Under the pieces are notes generated by a model, which worked only from the letters and a program-made list of their open reading frames with translations, ran no database searches and was not told the origin of the DNA. A DNA stretch of 64,000 nucleotides from positions 186,001-250,000 of the forward strand of contig NZ_BONV01000004.1 in the NCBI RefSeq assembly GCF_016862895.1. Direction: 5' to 3'. This stretch comes from Planotetraspora kaengkrachanensis (lineage in GTDB: Bacteria > Actinomycetota > Actinomycetes > Streptosporangiales > Streptosporangiaceae). Numbering within the stretch: the first letter of the stretch is position 1; each line of letters starts with the position of its first letter. Shown in pieces: positions 23,875-31,423 of this stretch. The translations under genes and the position numbers were made by a program.

Positions 23875-24198
23875 ATGACCGCAGAACCACATGGGCCCAG
23901 CACCGTGGCGCCGTTCCTGGCCGTGCCGGACAAGACGCCACGTGCGATCCGGGCTGCTCTGCTTCCCGAAGAGGTCGGCGACTTCGACCGGGAGTTCCGG
24001 GCGGTCATGGCCGAGGCGACGGAGACGCTCGATCTGACCGTCGTGACTTCGTTCATCGAACGGTGGTGGCGAGTCGCATGGTCGTCAGCCGACGCTGCGG
24101 TTCACCGGGCGATGCTGGATCAAGCGGATCGATTGACCCGCGGGGAGGAAGTTCCCACCCGATCGTGGGCTGAGACCAAGGCTCGACTGGGGTTGTGA
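23875..24198 (+). CDS. DUF6247-family protein, probable antitoxin
   Basis: A 107-residue protein of the actinobacterial DUF6247 type: PRAIRAALLPEEVGDFDREF, then SFIERWWRVAWSSADAAVHR and an AETKARLGL end. Start at the ATG at 23875, 8 nt after GGGAGGTGA; the longer frame from 23605 would read through repeat R5. Its stop is immediately followed by the ATG of a small RelE-like gene (TGAATG), the usual layout for this family. I infer the antitoxin role from that pairing. The module lies between R5 and the msrA-like fragment C. Confidence 0.72.
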   Translation: MTAEPHGPSTVAPFLAVPDKTPRAIRAALLPEEVGDFDREFRAVMAEATETLDLTVVTSFIERWWRVAWSSADAAVHRAMLDQADRLTRGEEVPTRSWAETKARLGL

Positions 24199-24453
24199 AT
24201 GTACTCGGTGGAGACGGGTGACGACGCGTCGGAGCAGATCGCCGTTCTCCCCAAGGAGGGACTGCTTTCATTCGCATCGCTTGTCGACTTGCTTGAGATC
24301 CACCCGTGGAGTGGCGACTCCTATAACAGGAAGCGTCCATACGCGAACATGCGCACTCATGCCTTCGGGGATCATCGGCAAGGGCTGGCCATCTACCTCA
24401 TTCTCGAAGATCAGTTGCGCGTGGTCGTCCTGCAGGTCCTCTGGCACGGTTGA
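24199..24453 (+). CDS. Small RelE/ParE-like protein, probable toxin
   Basis: An 84-residue protein with the compact alpha-beta pattern of RelE/ParE toxins: helical N-terminus (EQIAVLPKEGLLSFASLVDL), then strands ending YLILEDQLRVVVLQVLW. The start codon abuts the stop of the DUF6247 gene, so translation is coupled. Catalytic residues of RelE are not conserved in this subfamily and I cannot predict whether it cuts mRNA or acts otherwise. Confidence 0.65.
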   Translation: MYSVETGDDASEQIAVLPKEGLLSFASLVDLLEIHPWSGDSYNRKRPYANMRTHAFGDHRQGLAIYLILEDQLRVVVLQVLWHG

Positions 24454-24496
24454 CCGATAAAGACGGGTCTGCGCTCATCTTTCGTTGTTGTTCTCG

Positions 24497-24552
24497 GGCA
24501 TTTCGGCCTTGATGGAACGGGCGTCGCCTGCCCGGTCCCAACCGGCGAGGCG
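24497..24552 (+). repeat. msrA 3'-end repeat, copy C
   Basis: GGAACGGGCGTC, CCTGCCC and the end ACCGGCGAGGCG match msrA 5121-5165 with one 6-nt gap. In frame it reads GHFGLDGTGVACPVPTGEA against [21 protein letters not shown] in MsrA. Same orientation as msrA; no gene body. Confidence 0.7.
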
Positions 24553-24670
24553 CGGCCTTTCGACCATGACGGGCCGTGGTGTTCGTCGGGACCGGTGACC
24601 GACCCCTCGTCGTGCCGCCTGGCGGGTTCGAGGGGTCGCATGGGCGCGATCGTTCGGCGGTGGCTTCGGG

Positions 24671-25561
24671 CTACTGGGGACGTACGCGCACATCCTTGAG
24701 CGCGCTTCGTACGAACTCCTCGTCGCCCGAGGCCGCCAGGTAGAAGCCGCCACGGCAGACGCTCCCCGAGATGGGGTGGCGTGAGTCGAGGACGACGCGT
24801 GCCTTGCTCGCCCTTTCGCAGTCGGGGATCGGAGCCAGCACCAGCATCCGGCGGCTCAGCCCGCCGAGCCACAACTGCGGCCCGACGAGCACGCCCTCAC
24901 GGGTCTGACCCGGTCGCGAGAGCCGTACGGGGCCGTCGGCCGAGAGGGTGAGGAAACCGTCCGGGGTGAGGCTGCCGTGCAGGTGCTCCGCCCAGGCCAG
25001 CCGTTGTTCGAAGGTCATTCCGGCGGAGGTGTCCTGCAGGGCGATCCGCCAGTCGCCGAAGGCGAAGAGCAGGACGGAACCGGCGGAGTCCACTCCCAGC
25101 GGCCCGGGCCACACCGTGACATTGCCGGTGAGGCGCCGGATCATCGGGCGCCCGGCGGCGGTCTCGGCCTCGCCGTACAGCGGGGCGGTCAGGGAGCGGA
25201 ACTCGCTCGCGTCCCCGTCCGCGTCCCCGGCGAGAGTCCCGCTCACGTACGGCCGCACGCCCAGGGAGGACAGGTTCAGATCGGCGGGGTAGGTGATCGC
25301 CGCCTTCGACCCGTCGGGGAAGGCGACCCGCATCGTCCTCATGTCGCCTTGATCGCTCGCCGTCGGGTAGACGGCGTTGGGTGTCACGCTGATCGCGTTG
25401 CGCAGGGGGACGGGAGTGACGATCGGGACGGGGCGGCTCGTTTCCCGGTCGGCGAGGATCCCGATGAGCGGCAATGCCAGGAGAGCGACCAGCACCAACG
25501 TTCCAACCCAGCGGGGCCCGCGCGGGTTCTGCTCGACGATGTCGACACGGCCGGTGGCCAT
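24671..25561 (-). CDS. Membrane-anchored hypothetical protein
   Basis: A 296-residue protein with one N-terminal membrane helix (WVGTLVLVALLALPLIGILA, residues 19-38) and a large extracytoplasmic part rich in beta-strand patterns. I do not recognise a named family. Start at the ATG at 25561, preceded by AAAGGAAGG; a frame 11 residues longer exists. Two Cys near the C-terminus (DCERASK, SVCRGGF) may form a disulfide. It is divergent from the AAA ATPase gene, with about 130 bp between. Confidence 0.6.
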   Translation of the reverse strand: MATGRVDIVEQNPRGPRWVGTLVLVALLALPLIGILADRETSRPVPIVTPVPLRNAISVTPNAVYPTASDQGDMRTMRVAFPDGSKAAITYPADLNLSSLGVRPYVSGTLAGDADGDASEFRSLTAPLYGEAETAAGRPMIRRLTGNVTVWPGPLGVDSAGSVLLFAFGDWRIALQDTSAGMTFEQRLAWAEHLHGSLTPDGFLTLSADGPVRLSRPGQTREGVLVGPQLWLGGLSRRMLVLAPIPDCERASKARVVLDSRHPISGSVCRGGFYLAASGDEEFVRSALKDVRVRPQ

Positions 25562-25694
25562 TGGCCTTCCTTTGTCGTACGGCTGTCGCACCAAGTTCAG
25601 ACCAACAGCCGCCCACCGCGCAAGCCCGCATGGGCACGGGCGAACCGTCCCCGCCGCTCATGTCGGCGCCGGCCGCCATCGATACCCTGCGGAA

Positions 25695-28013
25695 GTGACC
25701 CTGATCGGCCGTCGCGGCGTTCTGGCTGCGGTGGAACAGCTGCTCGACCGGGCCGCGGCCGGGCTCGGCGGACATCTCATCGTCACGGGACCGCCGGGAG
25801 CCGGTAAGACGGCGCTGATCGGCGTCGCGGCGGATCTGGCGCAGGCGCGGGGGATCACGGTCGTCCGCGTGACGGGCCTCAACTCAGGTTCGCCGATCTC
25901 GGTGCCGTCGCCGGGCGAAATCGAAGGTCGGCCGCGCGACGAGCCCCCGCGTGTCGAGCTGCGGCTGCTCCTGATCGACGACGTCGACCGCGCAGGCACG
26001 GAGGCCGTCGACTTCGTCTCCCAGCTCGCCGCCCGTCTCTCCTCAGGCGCGACCGTGCTGCTCGCGACGGCCGAGGATCCCCTCGGACTGACGCCGGAGA
26101 TCCGGCTGCGCGGCCTGACCGAGCCGGAACTCGCCCTGCTGACATCGGACCTGCCCGCCGACGCGACCCATGCGATCTGGCTGGCATCGGGCGGGCTGCC
26201 AGGAGCCGCCATCGGACTCGCCCGTGAGCTGGCCGGCCTCGACGCCACGGCCGATGCGGTGACCCACCTGGCGCTGACGGCACCGTCGCGGGCGGAGTTC
26301 CTCGACCTCGACGCCGGCCTGATCCGCCTGTTGGAGGCGGCTGCCGAGCGTCCGTCGCCGCCGGCCACCCGGGCCCGGGTGCTGGCCAGGCTCGCCCGTG
26401 AGTCACTGGGCGACCCGTCGGGCGGGGCACGCAGACGCGAGTTGGTCGACGAAGCGGTCGCCTTGGCCCGGACGGCCGGCGATCCCGGCACGATCGCCGA
26501 GGTCCTCGACTCCCGGCTGCACGCGTTGTGGGATCCGGCGGCCGCGCATGAACGCCTGACCACCGCGACGGAGATCGTCGAGCAGGCGCGGCAGGCCTGC
26601 GACGCCCTGGCCGAACGGCGGGGCCTTTTCTGGCGCTTCGTCGCCCTGGCCGAGCTGGGTGAGCTGGGACCGGCCGAGGCGGCGCTCACCGCGTACGCCC
26701 GGGCGGCCGAACTGGCCGGGGACGCCGAGGCGGCGGTGGTGGTCCTGGCGCGCCAGGCGATGCTGGCGACGGTCCGCGGCAGGTTCGACCTGGCCGCGGG
26801 GCTCGCAGCCGAGGTCGCCGTGCGTGGACGGCGGGCGGGGCTGAGCGACACCGAGCGCCTTGCTGGGTCGTTGCGCGCCGCCCTCGCCGCGGTCCGGGGC
26901 GAGTTCGAGACGCTCGTCGATCCCTGGCAGGAGCTCGCCCGGCGGCTGCCCGGCCATTTCTTCGAGGCGACAGCGGCCAGGTCACTGGCCGAGTCGGGGC
27001 GTGAAGTCGAGGCGGGACTCGAACTGGAGAGGTTGCTGCCCTCCGTGCTCGCCGGGTCCGGACCACGCTGGCTGGGGGTCGTGGCCGACCTGGCGATCGT
27101 GGCGTCACGGACCGGGGATGCGGCGGCCGCGCAGGCCCTGTACGACGCGCTGCTGCCGTACCAGGGACGTCTGGTCGTCTGGGGCGGGGCCAACACGATC
27201 ACCGGGCCGGTGGACGACTACCTGGGACGGCTGGCCCTGCGACTGGGCAGGCTCGACCAGGCCGTCTCCCATCTGGACGGCGCGGCGGCGCTGGCGCAGC
27301 GGATCGGAGCGCTGCCCTGGCTCGCGTGGACCCTGGCGGCCCGGGCCCGGGCACTGTCCATGCGCGACGGAGAGGGAGACGGGTCGCGCGCCGGTTCGGA
27401 CCTCGATCGGGCCCGGTCGATGGCGGAGCGTCTCGGCATGACGGGACTCCTCGCCAGGCTCGCCCCCGCACCCGGCGAGTGGCGGCTGGCCCGCGACGGC
27501 GACGACTGGCGTCTCGACGCCGGAACCGAGAGCGTGCGACTGCGGGACCACCGCGGCATGCGGTACCTGCGTGCGCTGCTGGCCGCGCCCGGCCAGGAGA
27601 TCGCGGCGCTGGACCTCGTGGCGGGAGGCGCGGGCCTGCGGGTCCCCGAAGGCGACCCGATGCTCGATGAGGCCGCCCGCACCGCCTATCGGCGTCGGTT
27701 GCGAGTGCTCGACGAGCAGTTCGACGCGGCCGACCGGGCCGGTGACGTCGAACGGGCGTCGGCCGCCCAGGCGGAGCGGACCGCGCTGCTGGCCGAGTTG
27801 CGGCGGGCCACCGGGCTTGGCGGCCGGTCGAGGGCACAGGACGCAGAGGCCGAACGTGCCCGGGTCAACGCCACCCGTGCGTTGTGGGCGACCGTCAAAC
27901 GAGTGGAGTCGGCCGCGCCACTGGCGGGGGCCCATCTGCGCGCATCGCTGCACACCGGCCGGTTCTTCCGGTACCAACCCGCGCCGGGCGGCCCGGCCCG
28001 CTGGGACGTGTGA
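25695..28013 (+). CDS. Large AAA ATPase regulator-like protein (MalT/STAND type, no LuxR domain)
   Basis: A 772-residue protein with an N-terminal nucleotide-binding domain: Walker A GPPGAGKT at 32-39 and Walker B-like LLLIDDVD at 91-98. A long helical repeat region (about 260-620, TPR-like, very Ala/Leu/Arg rich) follows. The C-terminal part holds the block RLRDHRGMRYLRALLAAPGQ, common in actinobacterial ATPases related to LuxR/SARP activators, but no helix-turn-helix is seen. Start at the GTG at 25695: TACCCT ends 6 nt upstream (leaderless). The frame is open back to 25377, but that part overlaps the divergent gene antisense. Signal transduction is inferred; the partner is unknown. Confidence 0.72.
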   Translation: MTLIGRRGVLAAVEQLLDRAAAGLGGHLIVTGPPGAGKTALIGVAADLAQARGITVVRVTGLNSGSPISVPSPGEIEGRPRDEPPRVELRLLLIDDVDRAGTEAVDFVSQLAARLSSGATVLLATAEDPLGLTPEIRLRGLTEPELALLTSDLPADATHAIWLASGGLPGAAIGLARELAGLDATADAVTHLALTAPSRAEFLDLDAGLIRLLEAAAERPSPPATRARVLARLARESLGDPSGGARRRELVDEAVALARTAGDPGTIAEVLDSRLHALWDPAAAHERLTTATEIVEQARQACDALAERRGLFWRFVALAELGELGPAEAALTAYARAAELAGDAEAAVVVLARQAMLATVRGRFDLAAGLAAEVAVRGRRAGLSDTERLAGSLRAALAAVRGEFETLVDPWQELARRLPGHFFEATAARSLAESGREVEAGLELERLLPSVLAGSGPRWLGVVADLAIVASRTGDAAAAQALYDALLPYQGRLVVWGGANTITGPVDDYLGRLALRLGRLDQAVSHLDGAAALAQRIGALPWLAWTLAARARALSMRDGEGDGSRAGSDLDRARSMAERLGMTGLLARLAPAPGEWRLARDGDDWRLDAGTESVRLRDHRGMRYLRALLAAPGQEIAALDLVAGGAGLRVPEGDPMLDEAARTAYRRRLRVLDEQFDAADRAGDVERASAAQAERTALLAELRRATGLGGRSRAQDAEAERARVNATRALWATVKRVESAAPLAGAHLRASLHTGRFFRYQPAPGGPARWDV

Positions 28014-28087
28014 CCCCCGCCACGTACAGGTTGTGCACGCCGGAGTCACGCCTCCCCTGTGCAAACCATCGGGGATGGGAGTGGAAC

Positions 28088-28858
28088 ATGCGATTCGGTG
28101 GTCTTTCCGCCGACAGCCGCGGCACGGCCGACGATCGGCCGCCGCTGGTCTTCCTGCACGGTCTCTCGTATGACCGGCGGCAGTGGGGCCCGGTACTGGA
28201 CGAACTGGCCGCCGTCGACGGGGACCGGCGGGCACTGGCCCTCGACCTGCCCGGGCACGGAGGCTCGCCGCGACGTGATTCCTACCGGCTCGACGAGGTC
28301 GTCGCGGTCCTGCACCAGGCGGTGACCGAGGCCGGGCTCGACGCGCCGATCGTCGTCGGGCACTCGCTCGGCGGCGTGCTGGCGACGATCTACGCCGCGA
28401 CGTATCCGGCGAGGGGCGTCGTCAACGTGGATCAACCTCTGCTGGTGGGCGGCTTCGGAGACGTGTTGCGCAGGGCCGAGCCGGTCCTGCGCAGCCCGGC
28501 GTACGGAGAGGTCTGGGAGTCCATGCTCGCCGGCATGCACATCGACCTGCTGCCGCCGCAGGCGCGGGAACTCGTCCGTACGGCCACGACCCCGCGGCAG
28601 GACCTCCTCCTCGGGTACTGGGACGAGGTCATGACCGTGCCCGCCGCCGACCTCGGTGCACGGCGGGTGCGCGACCTGGAGGTCATCCGCTCACGCGGCA
28701 TCGCGTACGACTACGTGACGGGCGGCGAACCGGATCCCGCCTACCGTCATTGGCTGGAGTCGGCCCTGCCCGGCGTCGCCGTCACCGTCCTCCCGGGCAG
28801 CGGTCACTTCCCGCACCTGGCTCATCCGGCCGCCTTCGCCAGGATCCTCACCGGGTGA
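28088..28858 (+). CDS. Alpha/beta hydrolase
   Basis: A 256-residue cytoplasmic alpha/beta hydrolase. The oxyanion motif is HGLSYDRRQWGP (24-35), the nucleophile Ser93 lies in VVGHSLGG, and the catalytic His lies in GSGHFPHL near 240. The acid is likely Asp in the TGGEPDP loop. Start at the ATG at 28088, with GGGAG about 8 nt upstream; longer frames overlap the ATPase gene. Substrate unknown. It follows the ATPase gene by 74 bp and could be co-transcribed. A strong hairpin ends the unit. Confidence 0.88.
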   Translation: MRFGGLSADSRGTADDRPPLVFLHGLSYDRRQWGPVLDELAAVDGDRRALALDLPGHGGSPRRDSYRLDEVVAVLHQAVTEAGLDAPIVVGHSLGGVLATIYAATYPARGVVNVDQPLLVGGFGDVLRRAEPVLRSPAYGEVWESMLAGMHIDLLPPQARELVRTATTPRQDLLLGYWDEVMTVPAADLGARRVRDLEVIRSRGIAYDYVTGGEPDPAYRHWLESALPGVAVTVLPGSGHFPHLAHPAAFARILTG

Positions 28859-28876
28859 CCGAGGTCCCCCGCCGGC

Positions 28877-28903
28877 GAGGCCGCCGGGAACTTCGGCGGC
28901 CTC
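28877..28903 (+). terminator. Terminator after the hydrolase gene
   Basis: GAGGCCGCCG and CGGCGGCCTC form a perfect 10-bp stem with a 7-nt loop. Confidence 0.75.
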
Positions 28904-28904
28904 G

Positions 28905-28931
28905 TGTCACCTCGGCCCTGTTCGCTACGTC
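28905..28931 (+). promoter_or_regulatory. ECF41-type promoter of the sigma gene
   Basis: TGTCACC (28905-28911), 16 bp, CGTC (28928-28931). This fits the published ECF41 target TGTCACA-N16-CGTC except one base, and stands 37 bp before the sigma factor gene, which indicates autoregulation. Confidence 0.7.
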
Positions 28932-28967
28932 ATAGTCATGAACGCACGTGACGGGTGAGGGTGGATC

Positions 28968-29855
28968 ATGGCGGAGCAGGACTGGCTGGCCGAGCGGTTC
29001 GACGAGCACCGGGCGCATCTGCGCTCGGTCGCGTATCGGATGCTCGGCTCGCTCCACGAGGCGGACGACGCGGTGCAGGAGTCCTGGCTTCGGCTCAGCC
29101 GCTCCGACACCGGCGACGTGGCGAACCTGCGCGCCTGGCTGACCACGGTGACCGGCCGGATCTGCCTGGACATGCTGCGGGCGCGTGGCTCGCGGCGTGA
29201 GCAGCCGCTGGACGTCCACGTGCCGGATCCGATCGTGAGCCCGGCGGGCGGCGTCGACCCGGAGCAGGAGGCGTTGCTCGCCGAGTCGGTCGGGCTCGCC
29301 CTGTATGTGGTCCTGGAGACCCTCAACCCCGCCGAGCGGCTGGCCTTCGTGCTGCACGACATGTTCGCCGTGCCGTTCAACGACATCGCGGCGATGCTCG
29401 GCCGGTCGACGGACGCGACCAAGCAGCTGGCGAGCCGCGCCCGAGGCCGGGTCCGGGCGGGCGGGCCGCAGCCCGACGCCGATCTGACACGGCAGCAGGA
29501 AGCGGTCCGTGCGTTCTACGAGGCGGCTCACCGCGGTGACTTCGACGCCCTCGTCGCGCTGCTGGACCCGGAAGCCGAGATGCACTCGGACGGCGGCGCC
29601 ACGCGTCCGCAGGTCACCGGGGTGACCCGGGGGGCGGCGGCGATCGCGGGCCGGGCGCTGATGTTCGCCCACCCGGACGCGACGGTGCGCCCGGCCCTGG
29701 TCAACGGCGCCGCGGGCGCGGTCGTCGTCGTGAGCGGACGCCCCGTGTCGGTCATGGGATTCACCGTCAGGGACGGCGTGATCGTCGCGATCGACGTGCT
29801 GGCCGACCTCGACCGACTGGGACGGCTCGACCTGTCCGGGCTCGAGAGCGCCTGA
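28968..29855 (+). CDS. ECF sigma factor, SigJ/ECF41 family
   Basis: RNA polymerase sigma factor of 295 residues. Region 2 (LRSVAYRMLGSLHEADDAVQ) and region 4 (ERLAFVLHDMFAVPFNDIAA) are followed by a SnoaL-like C-terminal extension of about 130 residues (AFYEAAHRGDFDALVALLDP onward). In ECF41 proteins this domain acts as a built-in regulator in place of an anti-sigma factor. A ribosome-binding site (GTGAGGGTGG) precedes the ATG. An ECF41-like promoter lies just upstream. The usual linked target, a small carboxymuconolactone decarboxylase or oxidoreductase gene, is not adjacent; the next gene is a mycothiol-type DinB protein. Confidence 0.92.
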   Translation: MAEQDWLAERFDEHRAHLRSVAYRMLGSLHEADDAVQESWLRLSRSDTGDVANLRAWLTTVTGRICLDMLRARGSRREQPLDVHVPDPIVSPAGGVDPEQEALLAESVGLALYVVLETLNPAERLAFVLHDMFAVPFNDIAAMLGRSTDATKQLASRARGRVRAGGPQPDADLTRQQEAVRAFYEAAHRGDFDALVALLDPEAEMHSDGGATRPQVTGVTRGAAAIAGRALMFAHPDATVRPALVNGAAGAVVVVSGRPVSVMGFTVRDGVIVAIDVLADLDRLGRLDLSGLESA

Positions 29856-29935
29856 CCGGGGGCTCCACATCCTGCTCGCCGGCAGCATAGGGTTTCGGCC
29901 GGCGGCGGAGATCGCATCCCCCTTGGAGGCGTGGA

Positions 29936-30574
29936 ATGGCTCAGATCAGGGACCTCTACCTCACGGCGGCCGCGTCGGCGGCCGACCTGCTCGCCTCTCC
30001 CCAGGTGGCGAGCGCATGGCACGAGCCGAGCTCATTGCCCAAGCTCAGCGTCCAGGGCCTCGCCGGCCATCTGGCCGGGCAGATCTTCTTCATCCCCAAG
30101 ATGCTCGCCGAGCCGGTGCCCACCGAGGAGGTCATCCCGCTCCACGAGTACTACGCGCGGGTGAGCTGGATCGGATCGGATCTCGACGATCCGTTCAACG
30201 TGCTCATCCGCACCAGCGGGGAACAGGCCGCGAAGGACGGCCCCGCCGCGCTGGCGGCCCAGGTGGAGGCGACCGTCCAGGAGTTGCGCACGGTGCTGCC
30301 CGCCGCACCGTCGCGGCCGGTACGGCGCCCCTCGTGGGGGGCGTGGTCGATCAGCCTGGACGACTTCGTGGCCAGCCGGATGCTGGAGGTGGTCGTCCAC
30401 AGCGACGACCTGGCTCACAGCGTGGGAGTGCCGACGCCCGAACTGCCCGCCGAGGTCGTGGAGACGGTGGTCGACATCCTGACCCGCATCGCCCTGCGCC
30501 GCCATGGCGCGACCAGTGTGCTGCGTGCGCTCAGCCGCGCCGAGCGCGCGCCCGCCTCGATCTCCGCGCTGTAG
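29936..30574 (+). CDS. Maleylpyruvate isomerase/DinB-family mycothiol-dependent protein
   Basis: A 212-residue four-helix-bundle protein with the N-terminal DinB/maleylpyruvate isomerase domain: metal-ligand His in LAGHLAGQIFF (near 41) and HSDDLAHSVG (near 155). Family members use mycothiol in S-transferase or isomerase reactions. A ribosome-binding site GGAGG precedes the ATG. A perfect terminator hairpin follows. No aromatic catabolism genes are nearby, so the substrate is open. Confidence 0.78.
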   Translation: MAQIRDLYLTAAASAADLLASPQVASAWHEPSSLPKLSVQGLAGHLAGQIFFIPKMLAEPVPTEEVIPLHEYYARVSWIGSDLDDPFNVLIRTSGEQAAKDGPAALAAQVEATVQELRTVLPAAPSRPVRRPSWGAWSISLDDFVASRMLEVVVHSDDLAHSVGVPTPELPAEVVETVVDILTRIALRRHGATSVLRALSRAERAPASISAL

Positions 30575-30586
30575 GCCCCGGTCCTC

Positions 30587-30609
30587 GTGCGGGACGTGTT
30601 GTCCCGCAC
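30587..30609 (+). terminator. Terminator after the DinB-family gene
   Basis: GTGCGGGAC, 5-nt loop, GTCCCGCAC: a perfect 9-bp stem. Confidence 0.75.
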
Positions 30610-30708
30610 TGAGGTCGGGACGGCGGACTCAGGCGCCCGGGACTCCTCCGGGCGCATGCTCCTCCGCGAAGGCCGCCGCACCGGGCGGCCCGCACCGAGG
30701 AGGAAGCC

Positions 30709-31398
30709 ATGTCCGTCAGCGATTCCGCACGTCTAGAGGAATCCCAGTCCTCGACTTTCCGGCCGCAGCAGCGCTGGAGCATGCCGCTGCGGATCGGCGC
30801 CGCCGCCGCGCTCGTGCTCGGCCCGGCTCTTCAGGTCGCCGAGGAGCTTCTGGAACCTGCCAGCGCCGACGACGCCGAACGCTTCACCTGGATCTCCGCC
30901 AACCTCGACGCCTTCACCCTCACCAAGATCGTCGGCTTTCTCGCCGTGCCCGCGCTGATCGGGATGCTGGTGGTCTTCGCGGTTCTGGCCCGCGGCCGCG
31001 CTCCGCGACTGAGCATGATCGGTGCGGCCGTGGGCGTGCTCGCGGTGACCGCGGTGGCGGCCATCCAAGGCACGGAGTACGCCGTCTTCGGCGGCGTCGC
31101 GGCCTCCGGCGGCGACGTGGCGCAGGTGGAGGCGCTGTTCACGGCGCTGGACGAGAGCGGGTTCGCCACCATGGTGTTCCTGTGCATGCTGATCGGCATG
31201 TTCCTCGGGCTGGTGCTGCTCATGGTCGCCCTGTGGATGTCGAAGGCCGTCCCCCGCTGGGCGCCGGCGCTCATCGTGGTCTTCCTCGTCGTGGACTTCC
31301 TCGGCCTCGTGCCGATGTCGCACGCGATCCTGCTGGTCGGCACCGTGGGCGTCGCTTATGGCGTGATTTCCGCACGATCGACGGTCACGGGACACTGA
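30709..31398 (+). CDS. Multi-pass membrane protein, unknown function
   Basis: A 229-residue integral membrane protein with about six hydrophobic helices (for example LTKIVGFLAVPALIGMLVVF and LLMVALWMSKAVPRWAPALI). The N-terminal 23 residues are polar. The pattern resembles actinobacterial DUF4386-like proteins, but I cannot assign it firmly. GGAGGAAG precedes the ATG. It lies 25 bp before a histidine kinase gene on the same strand, so it may belong to that signalling operon as an accessory sensor or as its target. Confidence 0.6.
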   Translation: MSVSDSARLEESQSSTFRPQQRWSMPLRIGAAAALVLGPALQVAEELLEPASADDAERFTWISANLDAFTLTKIVGFLAVPALIGMLVVFAVLARGRAPRLSMIGAAVGVLAVTAVAAIQGTEYAVFGGVAASGGDVAQVEALFTALDESGFATMVFLCMLIGMFLGLVLLMVALWMSKAVPRWAPALIVVFLVVDFLGLVPMSHAILLVGTVGVAYGVISARSTVTGH

Positions 31399-31423
31399 GT
31401 CGCCGTTAGAGAGAGGAGGGCCC

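Noticed and set aside
5169-24552. A single prophage or integrative element between msrA and its distal fragment
   Set aside because: No integrase, phage structural or conjugation genes are visible, and the core gene lgt lies inside; serial small insertions explain the repeats better.
25377-25694. Extension of the AAA ATPase to the start of its open frame
   Set aside because: The extension is antisense to the divergent membrane-protein gene; a leaderless-type GTG at 25695 fits better.
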